Assembly: GCA_031316155.1 (NCBI GenBank)
Contig: JALDRB010000011.1
Location: forward strand, 103,215-167,214
DNA length: 64,000 nt
Source: Candidatus Scalindua sp.
Lineage (GTDB): Bacteria > Planctomycetota > Brocadiia > Brocadiales > Scalinduaceae
Reading direction: 5' to 3'
Shown: positions 38,517 through 48,145 of the stretch, piece by piece
Numbering within the stretch: position 1 is the first letter of the stretch
Layout: each line of letters starts with the position of its first letter
Translations under genes and position numbers: made by a program
Notes under the pieces: model-generated
Databases searched by the model: none
Told to the model about the DNA's origin: nothing
Seen by the model: the letters and a program-made list of their open reading frames with translations, nothing else

Positions 38517-39578
38517 TTATATCAAGATTGATTTGTGATGTATTAAATTTGTGTCATGTACTCCAAGACCAAATTTGGCGGCGGTCTCAATGTGTATTGG
38601 AACGGTTGCCCGGTTGAAGAGTGAAGGGAGATTTTTTTCCTGCCTTTTTTTTTCAATGATGTTCATTCCGATGGTATCCATGGCAACCGGATCTCTGCTG
38701 AACAGGATGCCATTATAGTCCCAGAGAAATCTTTTATTCGGCATCGGGCCTTTATCAAAGAGGCCGAGTACAGCATTGCAGATATGGAGTCTGATCTTGC
38801 CCTTTATTTCCGGTATTGCGTTTAAGGCTCCGATGAAGGGGTCACAAGAACCGTCATGGAAGTTGTCCGGGTGACTGATTACACCATGAGATATGTTCTT
38901 CAGGGCAATACTGACTCCTGCAAGACCATGGTCCTTAAGCAGACATAGATTTATGAGTGAGTCAACTTCTTCTGTCAGTATTTTACTGATTCTGACTGCT
39001 CCGTAACCGCTGTCGTACTCTTTGAGAGAACTGCCTGAATCGAGGGCTTCCGGACCTCCTCCCCTATCTGTGGCGTAAATCCTGACACCTTTAAAAGAGG
39101 TATTTAACCGAAAACCGGAAGATAGCAAATGATGTTGATATTGATCCCAGACAATGATATTATTTTCGGGTACACCGATGTCTTTCAGGGCATCAACTAT
39201 CGCCCAGCAAATTTGATAATTTCCAATAAGTGTATCGGAACCGAGACCATTTATCTTTATGCCGATTCTTTCTTCCTGGGAAAACAGTGAGCTCCATGCT
39301 TTTTCCGGAGTCAGTGTACCGGTGAGTGAAGTTATTCCTGCATTCATCATCTGCTTTATGATTGATATGTCGGGAGTCAGATTCTTAATAATGTTTCGTT
39401 TACTTTTTACGTCGACAACGAAAGACAATGGATTTAGTTTGTTACCTGTTTCCGGATTTTGATTCTCATTGTCTGAAATCAGGTCAGGAGTCAGTAGTAT
39501 CTGGGGAAGCACTCCTCCCAGCAGTGTGCTGGCATACAGGCCTTTCATAAATTCTCTACGAGTGGTAAATTTATCCAT
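38517..39578 (-). CDS. DUF362 domain protein with Tat signal
   Basis: 353 residues. The N-terminus TTRREFMKGLYASTLLGGVLP is a twin-arginine signal, implying export in folded form. The body matches DUF362: IGIKINGLGSDTLIGN, VPENNIIVWDQ, the DSGYGAV segment, LINLCLLKDHGLAGVSIALKNISHGVI, IGALNAIPEIKGKIRLHICNAVLGLFDKGP, and LFSRDPVAMDTIGMNIIE. DUF362 domains are often linked to iron-sulfur proteins, but no ferredoxin-type cysteine cluster is present here. The exact role is unknown. It is divergent from the receptor gene at 39826, and its stop codon lies next to a repeat block. Confidence 0.85.
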   Translation of the reverse strand: MDKFTTRREFMKGLYASTLLGGVLPQILLTPDLISDNENQNPETGNKLNPLSFVVDVKSKRNIIKNLTPDISIIKQMMNAGITSLTGTLTPEKAWSSLFSQEERIGIKINGLGSDTLIGNYQICWAIVDALKDIGVPENNIIVWDQYQHHLLSSGFRLNTSFKGVRIYATDRGGGPEALDSGSSLKEYDSGYGAVRISKILTEEVDSLINLCLLKDHGLAGVSIALKNISHGVISHPDNFHDGSCDPFIGALNAIPEIKGKIRLHICNAVLGLFDKGPMPNKRFLWDYNGILFSRDPVAMDTIGMNIIEKKRQEKNLPSLFNRATVPIHIETAAKFGLGVHDTNLIHHKSILI

Positions 39579-39825
39579 GATTACGCCTCCAAGTTTTTAT
39601 ACGATCTTTTTTGTAAGATGTTTGCAATTTTAGTGGTCTGCAAAAGTTCTTTCACTTCTGGATAATGGCTACCATATGCGTATTCCAATATACCATTAAA
39701 TTCGTTTAAGTTCAATCGGGGAATTTCTTATTCATTTTTATACTTGATATTCACCATATTGTTTGTTACATCATTAATTATTTAAAGGATCGGCTGTACA
39801 ATTTTATTAATTTACGGAGAGAACA

Positions 39826-42120
39826 ATGATCAATTCGATTAAGAATCAAATTATATTGTTGCTGATTGTTTTTACGTTGCTCCCATTTGTTTTGCTCAGA
39901 ATTGTAGCCTACCCGATAATACAGAGAGATCTAAAGACCGTAATCATGGAAGACCTTGAAATTGCCGGGCACAAGCAGGCAGAGCTGGTATCTTCCTGGA
40001 TGCGCGAAAGGATGAAGGATACCCTGGTTGTTGCAAAAAATCCTTATATGGTTAAAAGTGTAGAGATTACGAAAAAGGATAAGGAGTATCAAGATATTCT
40101 CCGATATTTGGAGATGGTTGTGGCGGAGTATGGTTACATGGGTGCTTTTGTAAGCAATGAAAAGGGTGTGGTTACCGTCTCTACCTTTGAAAAAATTGTT
40201 GGAAGCGATATTTCGGAAACAGACTATTTCAAGAATGCAATCAAGGGAAAAACGTTTACGACTGGCGTGGTTCCTTCTGAAATCCCTCTTATGAATGAAT
40301 ATGGTGATTTAGAAGCCGAATTGCCAACCATGTTAGTGGCAGCACCTTTAATGGACAGTGATGAAAACATCATTGGTGTTGTTGCATTAAGGATTCATCA
40401 GGGCGTCCTGAGTAATTTAATGCTCAGTAATAAATTTGGTAAGACAGGTGAGACGTATCTGGTAAATAAGGATGGATTCATGCTTACTGAGTCACGATTT
40501 ACAAAACATTTGAAGAAAGAAGGAATAATTCAGAAAAGAAGTGCTCTGGAATTAAGGCTGGTTAATCCGGAAACCGGTGAATTAACGGCCGGTATTAAGC
40601 AGTGTATTGCAGGTACTAATGGTTCTGATGCGAATGGCTACAAGGATTATGGAGGTATAATGGTTCTTGGTGTATGGAGATGGTTGCCTGAATACAACTG
40701 GGGTGTTGTTACTGAGATCGATAAAACCGAAGTGTACGGAGTAGCGTATAATCTTAATACCCTTGGTAAGGTGTTGATATTTGGAATGGTATTTCCCATT
40801 CTCTTTATTGCATACTTTGTTGGCAAGAGATTTTCTACTCCGATTCTCGGTCTGACAGAAGTAACAGAAAGGATGGCATCCGGAGATTTAACCCAGAGGG
40901 TGGATGTAAGAAGTAATTATGAGATGGGAGTGTTGGCAAACTCTATTAATACAATGGCAGAATCTTTGGAAAAAAAGACAAAGGAGACAGTTCGGTCTGA
41001 GAAACGCTTCAGAGAATTATTTAATAATATCATTGAAGGTATCTATCAATGTGAACCTGGTACTTTTGGTGTTTTTACGTGGGTCAATCAGGCTTGTGCC
41101 GAAATGTTTGGTTACAAATCGCCGGAGGAGATGATCGGTACCACCGTAACGGATATTTATGTAGATCCTGATGATAGAAGAAAGGTCATCGAGAAACTCG
41201 AGAAAGAGGGGATCAGCAGGAACTTTGAGTCACTCTGTAAGAAGAAAAATGGTACGTATTTTTATACCGAACGTACCTCTGCTATGATGAGAAATGAAGA
41301 GGGCGAACCTGTTCGTATTGAAGGAATAATGAGGGATATTACTGAGCGGAAGAGGATTGAAGATGAGTTGCGGGAAGCTGAAAAACATAAAAGGGAACTA
41401 TTGGATTCGCTTCAAGAGGGTGTATATCAGAGTGAGCCGGAAGTAGAAGGAGTGTTTACGTGGGTTAATCAGGCTGGTGCCGAAATGTTTGGTTATCACT
41501 CCCCGGAAGAGATGATCGGGACAAAAGTAAGAGATATTTATGTAGATCCCGATGACAGGAGAAAACTCGTCGAGAAACTTGAAAAAGATGGGATCTGCAG
41601 GAACTTTGAGTCGTTCTGTAAGAAGAAAGATGGCACCCGTTTCTCAATCGAACGCACCTCAAGTATGATAAGAAATGAAGAGGGTAAACCTGTTCGTATC
41701 GAAGGAATAATCAGGGATACTACTGAGCGAAAGAAGATGGAAGATGAGTTGCGGGAATCTGAAAAACATAAAAGGCAACTGTTGAATTCGCTTAAAGAGG
41801 GTATATACCAGTGTGGACCCGAAATAGAAGGAGTGTTTACGTGGGTTAATCAGACTTGTGCAGAAATGTTTGGCTATCAATCCCCGGAAGAGATGATCGG
41901 GACAAAAGTAATAGATATGTATGTAGACCCTGATGATAGGAAAAAGCTCGTCGGGATACTTGAAAAAGAGGGGATCTGCAGAAATTTTAAGTCATTCTGT
42001 AAGAAGAAAGACGGTACGCATTTCTCTTTAGAACGTACCGCCAGTATGATCAGAAATGAAGAGGGTAAATCTGTTATGATAGAATGTATATTCAGGGTCA
42101 TACCAAACCTTGAAGGATGA
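39826..42120 (+). CDS. Membrane receptor: dCache sensor, HAMP, three tandem PAS domains, no output domain
   Basis: 764 residues. A first transmembrane helix (IILLLIVFTLLPFVLL), a periplasmic double-Cache domain (~35-300: FVSNEKGVVTVSTFE, DISETDYFKNAIKGKTFTTG, GETYLVNKDGFMLTES, LPEYNWGVVTEID), a second helix (~310-335) and a HAMP domain (STPILGLTEVTERMASGDLT). Then come three PAS domains with PAC ends, spaced exactly 127 residues apart (DNA landmarks 41071, 41452, 41833). The repeats are nearly identical (FTWVNQACAEMFGY-SPEEMIG, DPDDRRK). The protein ends inside the third PAC (IECIFRVIPNLEG), where the others read RIEGIIRDTTERK. No kinase, cyclase or methyl-accepting domain follows, so it is probably a truncated histidine kinase or cyclase receptor. 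Confidence 0.85.
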   Translation: MINSIKNQIILLLIVFTLLPFVLLRIVAYPIIQRDLKTVIMEDLEIAGHKQAELVSSWMRERMKDTLVVAKNPYMVKSVEITKKDKEYQDILRYLEMVVAEYGYMGAFVSNEKGVVTVSTFEKIVGSDISETDYFKNAIKGKTFTTGVVPSEIPLMNEYGDLEAELPTMLVAAPLMDSDENIIGVVALRIHQGVLSNLMLSNKFGKTGETYLVNKDGFMLTESRFTKHLKKEGIIQKRSALELRLVNPETGELTAGIKQCIAGTNGSDANGYKDYGGIMVLGVWRWLPEYNWGVVTEIDKTEVYGVAYNLNTLGKVLIFGMVFPILFIAYFVGKRFSTPILGLTEVTERMASGDLTQRVDVRSNYEMGVLANSINTMAESLEKKTKETVRSEKRFRELFNNIIEGIYQCEPGTFGVFTWVNQACAEMFGYKSPEEMIGTTVTDIYVDPDDRRKVIEKLEKEGISRNFESLCKKKNGTYFYTERTSAMMRNEEGEPVRIEGIMRDITERKRIEDELREAEKHKRELLDSLQEGVYQSEPEVEGVFTWVNQAGAEMFGYHSPEEMIGTKVRDIYVDPDDRRKLVEKLEKDGICRNFESFCKKKDGTRFSIERTSSMIRNEEGKPVRIEGIIRDTTERKKMEDELRESEKHKRQLLNSLKEGIYQCGPEIEGVFTWVNQTCAEMFGYQSPEEMIGTKVIDMYVDPDDRKKLVGILEKEGICRNFKSFCKKKDGTHFSLERTASMIRNEEGKSVMIECIFRVIPNLEG

Positions 42121-42271
42121 ATATGAGCGTGGCAAACTCTTCAATGAAGAAAAGAGTTTATGATCAGCATGTGAGATTAGGAATTTTTCAATTCTTTATA
42201 ATTTATTGTTCAAGATAGTGAGCTGTATTGTCCACTGGTTCTCTTCAAGAAATGGTGATGGGGGGGGGAGA

Positions 42272-43051
42272 ATGAGTAAGAACAAAGCGTGTTGTTTTGG
42301 TAGAAAAATTTTGTTACTTGCCGGCATCATCAAATTTTTTTTTCATATTCCTGCCTTTTGTTCATACTGTGGATTTTTCCAATGAACAATGGATTGACTT
42401 AACACACGAATTTTCAGAAGAATCCATCTGGAGGGAAACTGTCTCTGAAGGTTATACGGATGCTGGATTTATTAATCAATTTGTAGTTTTCAAGTGGCTG
42501 AACATGGCGGCACTCATGCGGATGCGCCTGTGCATTTTCATGAGCAGGGCAACACGGTAGATCAAATATCGATAGAACAGCTGGTCGGACCTGCAGCGGT
42601 CATTGTCATTTCTGAAAAGGGGAGAAATAATTATACTTATCAGTTTTCTGCCGATGATATTTTGATGTGGGAGAAGAAACATGGCATGAAGCTGGAAAAC
42701 AGTATTTTACGTATCTATGCCGGCTCCACCATTTTTCCCCAAATAGAAAAAAATATATGATTACGAATAGGTAAGGCCTTCAAGCTTTCAAAGAATTACG
42801 TTTTCCGGAAATCCTCCCTATAGCGGCAACATTTCTCGTGACGAAAAGAGAAATAAAGGCTGTTTGGTTAGATACTCCAAACATTGATTATGGGCTCTCC
42901 AAACAATTTAAATCGCGTTAAATTCTGTTTCAGAAATATATTCCGGGTTTTGAGAATGTAACCAGCATTGATAAATTACCGGCTACGGGTGCAATTGTTA
43001 GCGCTTTACCAATGAAAATCAAAGGAGGAAGTGGCGGGCTTTGCGTATAGC
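42272..43051 (+). pseudogene. Cyclase-family (kynurenine formamidase-like) metal hydrolase, multiply frameshifted
   Basis: Pieces in different frames line up as one gene. A signal peptide (KILLLAGIIKFFF) starts at ATG 42272 after a run of nine G. After a T9 run at 42335-42343, HTVDFSNEQWIDLTHEFSEESI follows, then in a third frame AEHGGTHADAPVHFHEQGNTVDQI (the metal motif HGGTHxDxPxHF) and SILRIYAGS, and finally REIKAVWLDTPNIDYG, TSIDKLPATGAIVSALPMKI and KGGSGGLCV. Stops at about 42758 and 42918 and at least three frame changes make it non-functional. Breaks coincide with homopolymers, so some could be sequence errors, but the count argues for true decay. Confidence 0.75.
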
Positions 43052-43320
43052 TGCTTTTTTCCGCATAAATAATTTTTCTATCCATATCTGATAAGAGGAA
43101 ATGGTTAATCTGATAATTAGATAATTCTGTATCTTCCTTTATGTTATCGTTAGACAACATCATGTAAAAATCTGAGAAAAATAGTTGAAATATTGTGACG
43201 TTTTGTTTTAATTTCGCTTCTGAATTCTCCTTCATGCAAGTTTTTTTAAAGCTTTCCTGCTTACAGAAATTTTTTACTTATTCGTTGTATTTGAATAAGC
43301 CGGTTTTTTTAGGAGGATAT

Positions 43321-44856
43321 ATGATAAAGATGATTGGGGTAGTAATTCTTTTTTTTATAATAATCTTGGGTTCTCCTGATGTGTTAATGGCTTCAGAAGG
43401 TGTCCATAGGAAGGGTGTAGAGGTTTCATTTCCTCCGAAACTGGAAAGCTATCAAGATGGGCACCTGTCATCAATAAGTGAGATTTTGATACATAGAATT
43501 CATGCCGATCCGTTAAATCTGGTTGTTACTCTTTTGTTTCTCTGTGCTATTTTTCACACTTTTTTGGCATGTAAATTTACAAAACTTGCTCACAAAATTG
43601 AAGAACAGCATAAGGTGAAAAGAATAAATAAAAAAAATACAGTTCAATACACTGGTGATGTTGTTGAGGAAGTGAGTTTTCTTTCTGAGATTTTTTATTT
43701 TTTTGGTGAAGTAGAAGTTATCTTTGGTCTCTGGGTAATACCGGTTTTCTGGGTAATTGCTTTTAAATACGGTATGGATAATTCAATAACCTATTTTACG
43801 CATATCAATTATACAGAGCCTCTCTTTGTTGTTGTGATTATGACATTGGCTGCTACCAGACCGATAATCAAGCTTTCAGAAAAAATTCTTAATCAAATCG
43901 CCAGAGTAGGGAAAAGTTCACCTGCGTCCATGTGGTTTACTGTCTTGACGGTAGGCCCAGTACTTGGTTCTTTAATAACAGAACCAGCAGCAATGACTAT
44001 ATCAGCCCTGATTTTAGCCAAGCAATTTTACGCAAGAAAACCAAGTATTAAGTTGGCATACGCAACCATCGGTCTGTTATTCGTTAATATATCGGTAGGT
44101 GGAACTATCTCTCATTTTGCCGCTCCTCCTGTGTTAATGGTTGCAGAAAAATGGGATTGGGGTTTTACCTTTATGATTTCAAATTTTGGATACAAAGCCT
44201 TAATGGGTATTGTTATTGCTAATTTATCATATTATTTTGTTTTCAGATCAGAATTCAAAAAACTAGCAGAGCTTAAAATTTCAGTAAATTCCAAGCTCTT
44301 AATTAAATGGGATATGAGGGAAGATCCTGTTCCGCTTGGAGTAACAGTAGTTCACATTTTTTTTATGATTTGGACAGTATACTTTGCTCATTATCCCCCG
44401 CTTTTTGTTGCCGGATTCCTCTGCTTCCTCGGTTTTGCCAGGGCTACAGAGCACCATCAAAATCGAACAGATTTGAAACCGGCATTGCTTGTCGGTTTCT
44501 TTCTGGCAGGGTTAGTGGTACACGGTGGTTTACAGGAATGGTGGATATCTCCTATTTTGGGGAACTTGAGTGTGATCCACCTTATGGTGGGTTCAACTAT
44601 TCTGTCTGCTTTTAATGACAATGCATCCATAACATTTTTGAGTTCTCTGGTTCCCAATCTAACCGACAGTATGAAGTATGCAGTTGTTGCTGGAGCTGTA
44701 AGTGGTGGAGGCTTAACGCTTATTGCCAATGCTCCAAATCCAGCAGGACAGTCAATTCTTCAAAAATTCTTTCCTCAAGGAGTGTCTCCACTGGGTATTT
44801 TTGCAAGCGCATTAGTACCAACCATAATTATGGGACTGATCTTTATGTTGATCTAA
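43321..44856 (+). CDS. Putative Na+/H+ antiporter (Na_H_antiport_2-like)
   Basis: The start is set at ATG 43321 because AGGAGG lies directly ahead (43311-43316); this gives 511 residues. An N-terminal signal-like helix, then about eleven transmembrane segments of the ion-transporter superfamily. Conserved-looking blocks are GPVLGSLITEPAAMTISALIL, NISVGGTISHFAAPPVLMVA, HLMVGSTILSAFNDNASITFLSS and GGGLTLIANAPNPAGQSIL, the last two being the re-entrant-like TEP/NDN and NAPNP motifs typical of these antiporters. It lies 93 bases upstream of an NhaD gene on the same strand, so the pair may be an operon for sodium or pH homeostasis. Substrate coupling is inferred from family. Confidence 0.8.
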   Translation: MIKMIGVVILFFIIILGSPDVLMASEGVHRKGVEVSFPPKLESYQDGHLSSISEILIHRIHADPLNLVVTLLFLCAIFHTFLACKFTKLAHKIEEQHKVKRINKKNTVQYTGDVVEEVSFLSEIFYFFGEVEVIFGLWVIPVFWVIAFKYGMDNSITYFTHINYTEPLFVVVIMTLAATRPIIKLSEKILNQIARVGKSSPASMWFTVLTVGPVLGSLITEPAAMTISALILAKQFYARKPSIKLAYATIGLLFVNISVGGTISHFAAPPVLMVAEKWDWGFTFMISNFGYKALMGIVIANLSYYFVFRSEFKKLAELKISVNSKLLIKWDMREDPVPLGVTVVHIFFMIWTVYFAHYPPLFVAGFLCFLGFARATEHHQNRTDLKPALLVGFFLAGLVVHGGLQEWWISPILGNLSVIHLMVGSTILSAFNDNASITFLSSLVPNLTDSMKYAVVAGAVSGGGLTLIANAPNPAGQSILQKFFPQGVSPLGIFASALVPTIIMGLIFMLI

Positions 44857-44949
44857 AATTAAACACATATGAAATGTTTTCCTTTTTGGTTCTGGCTTGG
44901 TCAGGTTGGGTTTATAAGAAATTAATTTCTTTTGATGGAGGGTGTGTGT

Positions 44950-46352
44950 ATGGCAAATCTGGTTAATTCCTGGGTTGGCTACATTTCGCTGATTTTGTTT
45001 TTTGGTGGCTATCTTCTTATTATATTTGAGGACAAGCTTCACCTTAAGAAGTCCAAGCCAATTGTTTTGGTCAGTTGCCTTATGTGGTTGTGTATCGGTG
45101 TGCATGAAATGACGCATGGTGCAGGTCACACGAAAACAACCACCTATTCCTTTCGGGAAGGCAGTACTATCAACTTTGAAGTAAAGTATGGTGGTGGGGC
45201 TCACGAATTTATCGAGCACCTCATTGCAGAGATTGGCGGACTCTTTTTTTTCCTTCTTGTTGCCATGACGTATATCAATACCCTTACTTCTCTTAACGTC
45301 TTTCATGCTATACGTGCGAAATTGTTATCCAGGGGGATGGGTTTTCGCTCCCTTTTTTGGACTACAGGGGGTCTGACCTTTATCCTTTCTCCCTTTGCAG
45401 ATAATTTGACCAGTGCCCTGCTTATGTCAACAGTAGCTATTGCTGTAAGCGATGGGAACAAAAAATTCATCGTACCCGCCTTTATCAATATTGTTGTGGC
45501 TGCTAATGCAGGAGGGGCTTGGAGTCCCTTTGGGGATATCACTACCTTGATGGTGTGGACTGCCGGAAAAGTTGAAACTCTCAAGTTTCTCTATCTGATG
45601 TTACCGTCTATTGTGAACTGGATGATCCCGGCCTTAATCATGAGCTTCTTTTTGCCCAGGGGTAAGCCTGAGTGTGCTAAGGAGATAGCAGCACTGAAGC
45701 CGGGAGCCAAAAGAACAATTTTCTTTGGTGTGGTTACTATTGCGACAGGAGTTTCCTTTCATCAATTTCTCCATCTCCCCCCCTTTATGGGCATGATGCT
45801 GGGTATGGGTTTTCCATGTTTATATCATACTACATGCACCATTGGGGTGAAAAGGAAATGAAATTTTTAAGGAAATTAGGGCTGGAAAAAGATCGTCGTG
45901 AGGTTTTCCTGTATGATTTTTTCAAGAAAGTTGAACAGGTAGAGTTTGATACGTTACTGTTCTTTTTTGGAGTTTTGACTGCTGTAGGTGCATTACAGTA
46001 TATGGGACACCTTGCATTAGTTGGAGACGCTTTGTACGGCACCCTGGGGTTTACACTGGCAAACGTGGCTATTGGTATCATCTCTTCCATTGGGGATAAT
46101 ATTCCCATTATGTACGCAGTTCTCAATATGGACTTGTCGATGGGTCTGGATCAGTGGCTACTCGTCACTTTGACTACGGGTGTGGGCGGAAGTCTGTTAT
46201 CAATCGGTTCGGCGGCTGGTGTGGCTGTCATGGGTGTTAACAGGGAACACTATACATTTATGTCTCACTTAAAATGGACTCCCGTTATTGCTTTGGGCTA
46301 TGCCGGAAGTATTTTTACCTGGTGGGTGGTGACTAAGCTCCTTATCAATTAG
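44950..46352 (+). pseudogene. nhaD: NhaD-type Na+/H+ antiporter, split by one frameshift
   Basis: ATG 44950 follows GGAGGG at 44937. The first frame covers residues 1-~290 (GVHEMTHGAGHTKTTTY, GGGAHEFIEHLIAEIGGLFFFLLVAMTYI, SPFADNLTSALLMSTVAIAV, FINIVVAANAGGAWSPFGDITTLMVW, LHLPPFMGMMLGMGF) and then runs out of frame near 45810. The next frame picks up at once (ISYYMHHWG ... FFFGVLTAVGALQYMGHL, IISSIGDNIPIMYAVL, TTGVGGSLLSIGSAAGVAVMG) to a normal end at 46352. Restoring one T in the T4 run at ~45809-45812 joins them into a full-length ~467-residue NhaD. Either a recent inactivating deletion or a homopolymer error; all other conserved motifs are intact, which favours an error or a very young mutation. 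Confidence 0.85.
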
Positions 46353-46416
46353 TGTCTTAACAAAAATATTTTTACCAAATTTGGCAAAATATTAATAGCG
46401 TTTTTCATAATATCTG

Positions 46417-46543
46417 ATAAGCACCAAATAACAAACAAATCACAACGAACAACTCCAAAATTCCAAACACACTGGTTTGATAATTCGAACATTGTAATTT
46501 GAATTTTATTTGGGATTTGTAAATTGGGATTTGTTACTTATTA
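46417..46543. repeat. Dispersed inverted-repeat element, second copy
   Basis: AAGCACCAAATAACAAA at 46419 is mirrored by GATTTGTTACTTATT ending at 46542, with AATTCCAAA and inverted AATTTGAATTTT words inside. It belongs to the same family as 5658-5792. It fills most of the space between the NhaD and CDF genes and has no coding capacity. Confidence 0.6.
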
Positions 46544-46594
46544 ACACATATTAAGTGCTGGCTCGTGCGGGTTAGGATTTCTTCTGGTGGTTTT

Positions 46595-47524
46595 CTAGAA
46601 ATGGCAGATGGTGGCTTCATCACTGCATACATCAGTTTCAAATTGGATTACCGTATGTCCAATATTGAATTTCTCTTTAACTATTGCATTGATTTTTTTC
46701 GTAACCTGATACGTTTCACTGACCATGAAGTCCTCCGTATATACGTGTGCACTCATGGCATGCATACCTGATGTTATAGTCCAGATATGGACATCGTGTA
46801 TGTCCTTGATTTCGTTTAGCTCCCGAATGCTCTGTTTTACCGCCTCCAGATCCACATTTTTTGGTGTCGCCTCAAGAAGGATATCAATAGATTCTGTTAT
46901 TAACTGATATGACCATATTAAAATTACTATGCATATCATGATACTTAAGATAGGATCTAATATATACCACTGCGTATAATAAATGACAATTGCACCAATT
47001 ACAACGACCAGGGATGAAAAGGTATCCGCCATCATGTGTACAAATGCAGACTTAATGTTAAGGCTTCCGTGGCTTGTTTTAAGTATATAAGCACAGGAAA
47101 GGTTTACGAAGAGGCCAATAATTGCAATAAGAAACATTTGCATGCTGGCGATAGGTTCAGGATTTATGATTCTCTTGTAGGCATGAAAGAATATCCAAAA
47201 AGTTATTAAAAACAACGTGGTACCATTAAAGAGCGCCGCTAAGATTTCAAGACGATAGTAGCCGTATGTCTTTTTTATTGTAGGTGGTTTTGAGGCAAAA
47301 ATAATAGCACCGAGACTGATGAGTAAGGCGAGGAGGTGGGTTAACATATGGCCTGCATCACTCAGTAATGCCAAGCTATTTGCGAAAAATCCTGCTATAC
47401 CTTCAATAATGAACATAACTCCCGTTAAGGAACATGTTAATATGAGCCTTTTTCTTTCCTCACCCCGATGCGTATGCTTATGTGAGCGGCTATCGGCTTG
47501 ATTGGTATGTGTGTGACAATGCAT
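46595..47524 (-). CDS. Cation diffusion facilitator (CDF/ZitB-CzcD type) metal exporter
   Basis: 309 residues: a His-rich N-terminus (MHCHTHTN, HKHTHR), six transmembrane helices (ILTCSLTGVMFIIEGIAGF onwards) and a C-terminal cytoplasmic metal-binding domain (IHDVHIWTITSGMHAMSAHV). The transport site in helix 5 is H-x3-D (HMMADTFSS). In helix 2, where zinc exporters normally read HMLTD, this protein reads HMLTH (codon CAC on the minus strand near 47340), so the usual aspartate is replaced by histidine. Expected to export Zn2+ or a similar divalent cation; the substitution could alter selectivity. It is a monocistronic gene with a structured repeat just upstream of its start. Confidence 0.9.
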   Translation of the reverse strand: MHCHTHTNQADSRSHKHTHRGEERKRLILTCSLTGVMFIIEGIAGFFANSLALLSDAGHMLTHLLALLISLGAIIFASKPPTIKKTYGYYRLEILAALFNGTTLFLITFWIFFHAYKRIINPEPIASMQMFLIAIIGLFVNLSCAYILKTSHGSLNIKSAFVHMMADTFSSLVVVIGAIVIYYTQWYILDPILSIMICIVILIWSYQLITESIDILLEATPKNVDLEAVKQSIRELNEIKDIHDVHIWTITSGMHAMSAHVYTEDFMVSETYQVTKKINAIVKEKFNIGHTVIQFETDVCSDEATICHF

Positions 47525-47549
47525 TGATAAGGATTAATTCTGTTGTAAA

Positions 47550-47666
47550 TATACTCATCTCGTAATGGTTTTCGGATAAAATCCGAGATAAAATTGAGCG
47601 AGTAAAGTCCTCGGCGCCTTTTGTCCGGGGATACCTTCACCAACATTTGGTTTCCAGTAAAACCAA
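47550..47666 (+). repeat. Structured dispersed repeat, copy 2
   Basis: ATACTCATCT, TAATGGTTTTCGGATAAAATCCG, GAGTAAAGTCCTCGGCGCC, GGGGATACCTTC and TTGGTTTCCAGTAAAACCAAA keep the order and spacing of 38052-38166. The block GTCCTCGGCGCCTTTTGTCC (from 47606) is the exact reverse complement of a word in the GC-rich repeat at 49713. It lies 26 bases upstream of the CDF start codon on the opposite strand. Confidence 0.75.
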
Positions 47667-47848
47667 AGCGGTTTAGTGTATTCTAGAATAAAATAGGGAG
47701 AAAATCATACACTACAACCGATACGGTGAATTTGATAGATAAATTGTATTCATTATGATTTCATTATAGAATAATGTATTTTGAGTACAAGATTTAATTT
47801 GCTCGGTTTCTTATATTAAATCCATAGGAAAATCAATATCATTTTATA

Positions 47849-47940
47849 TGTGCGTTAACACATACCCAAAATGGCGTGAAGCAACGACATGGATGTCGTT
47901 GTAGCAATTTTGAAAGAGTTGCGCAGGATGCGCTAACTCG
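47849..47940 (+). repeat. Twin-hairpin repeat, copy 1
   Basis: Contains CAACGACAT-GG-ATGTCGTTG (47882-47901) and GAGTTGCGCA-GGA-TGCGC-T-AACTC (47916-47939). A second copy is at 55336-55427. The surrounding gap (47668-48145) shows no gene. In the second hairpin one base pair differs between copies by compensatory changes. Confidence 0.8.
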
Positions 47941-48145
47941 TTTCTCAATGAATAGTGTTCATAGGCAGGTGATGGTTTGAAGATTCTGTTTAAGAGGTTA
48001 TGTTAAAATTCTTGACTCCGTTGTATTCTGATGGTAGAAAGTGATTTACTTTTTACATTTTCCGGTAGCTAGGAAATAGGTAATCGGTTCTTAATAATTC
48101 CTCCCTAAATTATTCAGTTCAGCTCTAAGCGGTATTAACATAGGT

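Noticed and set aside
41019..42110. Tandem repeats as a possible CRISPR array
   Set aside because: The period is 381 bases and translates as PAS domains; no short repeat-spacer pattern exists anywhere in the window and no cas genes are seen.
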